Origin: Flavobacteriales bacterium
Lineage (GTDB): Bacteria > Bacteroidota > Bacteroidia > Flavobacteriales_D > Sanyastnellaceae
Length of the DNA: 49,476 nucleotides
Assembly (NCBI GenBank): GCA_002683345.1
Contig: NYSX01000027.1
Coordinates: 1-49,476, forward strand
Direction of reading: 5' to 3'
The notes beneath the pieces are model-generated. The model worked only from the letters and a program-made list of their open reading frames with translations. It was not told where the DNA came from and did no database searches. Positions 48,139-49,476 of this stretch are shown here, piece by piece. The position numbers and the translations under genes are program-made. Positions within the stretch are counted from its first letter, which is position 1. Each line of letters starts with the position of its first letter.

Positions 48139-49476
48139 ATGTTGCGGTTTGTCTTCATTTCTCTGTTTTCAGTGTTCTGCTGCCTTTCTGTTCAATCCCA
48201 AACGGATTGTACGAATCTATTTGACGGCGACGGTGACGGGACTGTGACAATCATGGACCTTTTGGGGTTCCTTACGGTTTTTGGAGATGCCGATTTGGAT
48301 GGGGATGGGGTGTGGGACAGCACGGACGCATGCATCCAAGACGCGGATGCCGATGGCATTTGTGACAACGTGGACGACTGTGTGCCCTACGACGTCAACG
48401 GCGACGTGGCTGTTACAGTCGTGGATCTTTTGGGGCTTCTTTTGGTTTTTGGAGATTCCGATTCGGATGGGGATGGGGTGTGGGACAGCGTGGACGAATG
48501 CTCGGATCTGGAAGCATGTAATTTTGCCCAGATACCGGCCGCACCTTGCTTTTATGACGGCGCTGATGTCAACGGCAATGGTTTGTGTGACGATGACGAA
48601 GTGACCGGCTGCACCATTTCTGCAGCGTGCAACTACGATCCAGACGCCACCATCAACGACGGCTCATGTGCCGAACTTGATGCGTGCGGAATCTGCGGCG
48701 GTGACAACAGCTCATGCACAGGTTGCTCCGATGCTTCGGCATGCAACTACAACGAAGACACCATATTCGACGACGGCTCATGTGCCGAATTTGATGGGTG
48801 CGGCATCTGCGGTGGCCCTGGTGCCATTTACGAGTGTGGATGTGCGGACATCCCCGAAGGAGACTGCGACTGCGACGGAAACCAGCTTGATGCGCTTGGT
48901 GATTGTGGCGGGGACTGCGCAGCGGACGCCGATGCCGATGGCATCTGTGACGACGTAGATGACTGCGTTGGCGAACTCGACGAGTGCAGCATTTGCAACG
49001 GTCCTGGTGCCATTTACGAGTGTGGCTGTTCTGACATCCCAGAAGGAGACTGCGACTGCGACGGCAACCAGCTCGACGCCTTGGGCGTGTGTGGCGGGGA
49101 CTGCGCGGCAGACGCCGATGCCGATGGCATCTGTGACGACGTGGACGAGTGCGTTGGTGAACTCGACGAGTGCGGTGTCTGCAACGGACCCGGCGCCATC
49201 TATGAGTGTGGCTGTTCTGACATCCCTGAAGGAGACTGCGACTGCGACGGCAACCAGCTCGACGCCTTGGGCGTGTGTGGCGGGGACTGCACGGCGGACG
49301 TCGATGCAGATGGCATCTGTGACGACGCGGACGGCTGCGTTGGCGAACTCGACGAGTGCGGTGACTGCAACGGACCGGGCGCTATTTACGAGTGTGGCTG
49401 TTCTGACATCCCTGAAGGAGACTGCGACTGCGACGGCAACCAGCTCGACGCCTTGGGCGTGTGTGGCGGGGACTGC
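48139..49476 (+). CDS. Second Cys/Asp-rich secreted repeat protein, 3'-truncated by window edge (446 aa visible)
   Basis: ATG at 48139 opens MLRFVFISLFSVFCCLSVQSQTDCTNLFDGDGDGTVTIMDLLGFLTVFGDADLDGDGVWD...; frame is open to the last codon; not in the supplied ORF track (no stop within window). Confidence 0.92.
   Translation, partial: MLRFVFISLFSVFCCLSVQSQTDCTNLFDGDGDGTVTIMDLLGFLTVFGDADLDGDGVWDSTDACIQDADADGICDNVDDCVPYDVNGDVAVTVVDLLGLLLVFGDSDSDGDGVWDSVDECSDLEACNFAQIPAAPCFYDGADVNGNGLCDDDEVTGCTISAACNYDPDATINDGSCAELDACGICGGDNSSCTGCSDASACNYNEDTIFDDGSCAEFDGCGICGGPGAIYECGCADIPEGDCDCDGNQLDALGDCGGDCAADADADGICDDVDDCVGELDECSICNGPGAIYECGCSDIPEGDCDCDGNQLDALGVCGGDCAADADADGICDDVDECVGELDECGVCNGPGAIYECGCSDIPEGDCDCDGNQLDALGVCGGDCTADVDADGICDDADGCVGELDECGDCNGPGAIYECGCSDIPEGDCDCDGNQLDALGVCGGDC
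48817..49476 (+). repeat. 186-bp (62-aa) tandem repeat, 3+ full copies then truncated
   Basis: GCC-ATT/ATC/TAT of GPGAIYECGC recur at 48821, 49007, 49193, 49379: exactly 186 bp apart each time. Confidence 0.95.

Noticed and set aside
48817-49476. Possible CRISPR-like array
   Set aside because: Period is 186 bp, codon-phased and protein-conserved; no short direct repeat plus unique spacer pattern.
1-49476. Mobile element, phage or defense system
   Set aside because: No transposase, integrase, terminase, toxin-antitoxin or nuclease/helicase defense genes recognised; no tRNA or rRNA seen by eye.

Overview
This looks like a Bacteroidota (marine flavobacteria-like) chromosomal contig. The taxonomic call is inference from protein families such as T9SS tails, choice-of-anchor B, BT_3928-like and CtlX. 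Both ends lie inside cysteine/aspartate-rich repeat genes: a giant multidomain secreted protein with its C-terminus at 8909, and a second one starting at 48139 that runs off the right edge and is absent from the supplied ORF track. Between them are two parts. (i) A ~17 kb accessory locus (about 8.9-25.8 kb) has a beta-helix protein, a T9SS protein and a nine-gene cluster (11875-24675) in which every junction overlaps or has a 1-nt gap. It encodes three CxPSR sulfatases, a formylglycine-generating-enzyme-like lipoprotein with the catalytic Cys pair, two predicted outer-membrane barrels, two CBM-like lipoproteins and a clan GH-A-like hydrolase, with no SusC/SusD. It is followed by a small secreted protein sharing a domain pair with the giant protein. 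(ii) A housekeeping-like region (25.9-47.9 kb) has argS, two amidinotransferase-fold enzymes, HtrA, LptF/G, M49 peptidase, folP-cdaA, and others. The most interesting observations are a C-terminal C-x25-C EF-hand/DLL module shared by three secreted proteins lacking T9SS tails, the SusCD-less sulfatase operon with its own exported FGE, and an identical 28-nt hairpin terminator at both borders of the accessory locus. All assignments are by eye; no searches were run.
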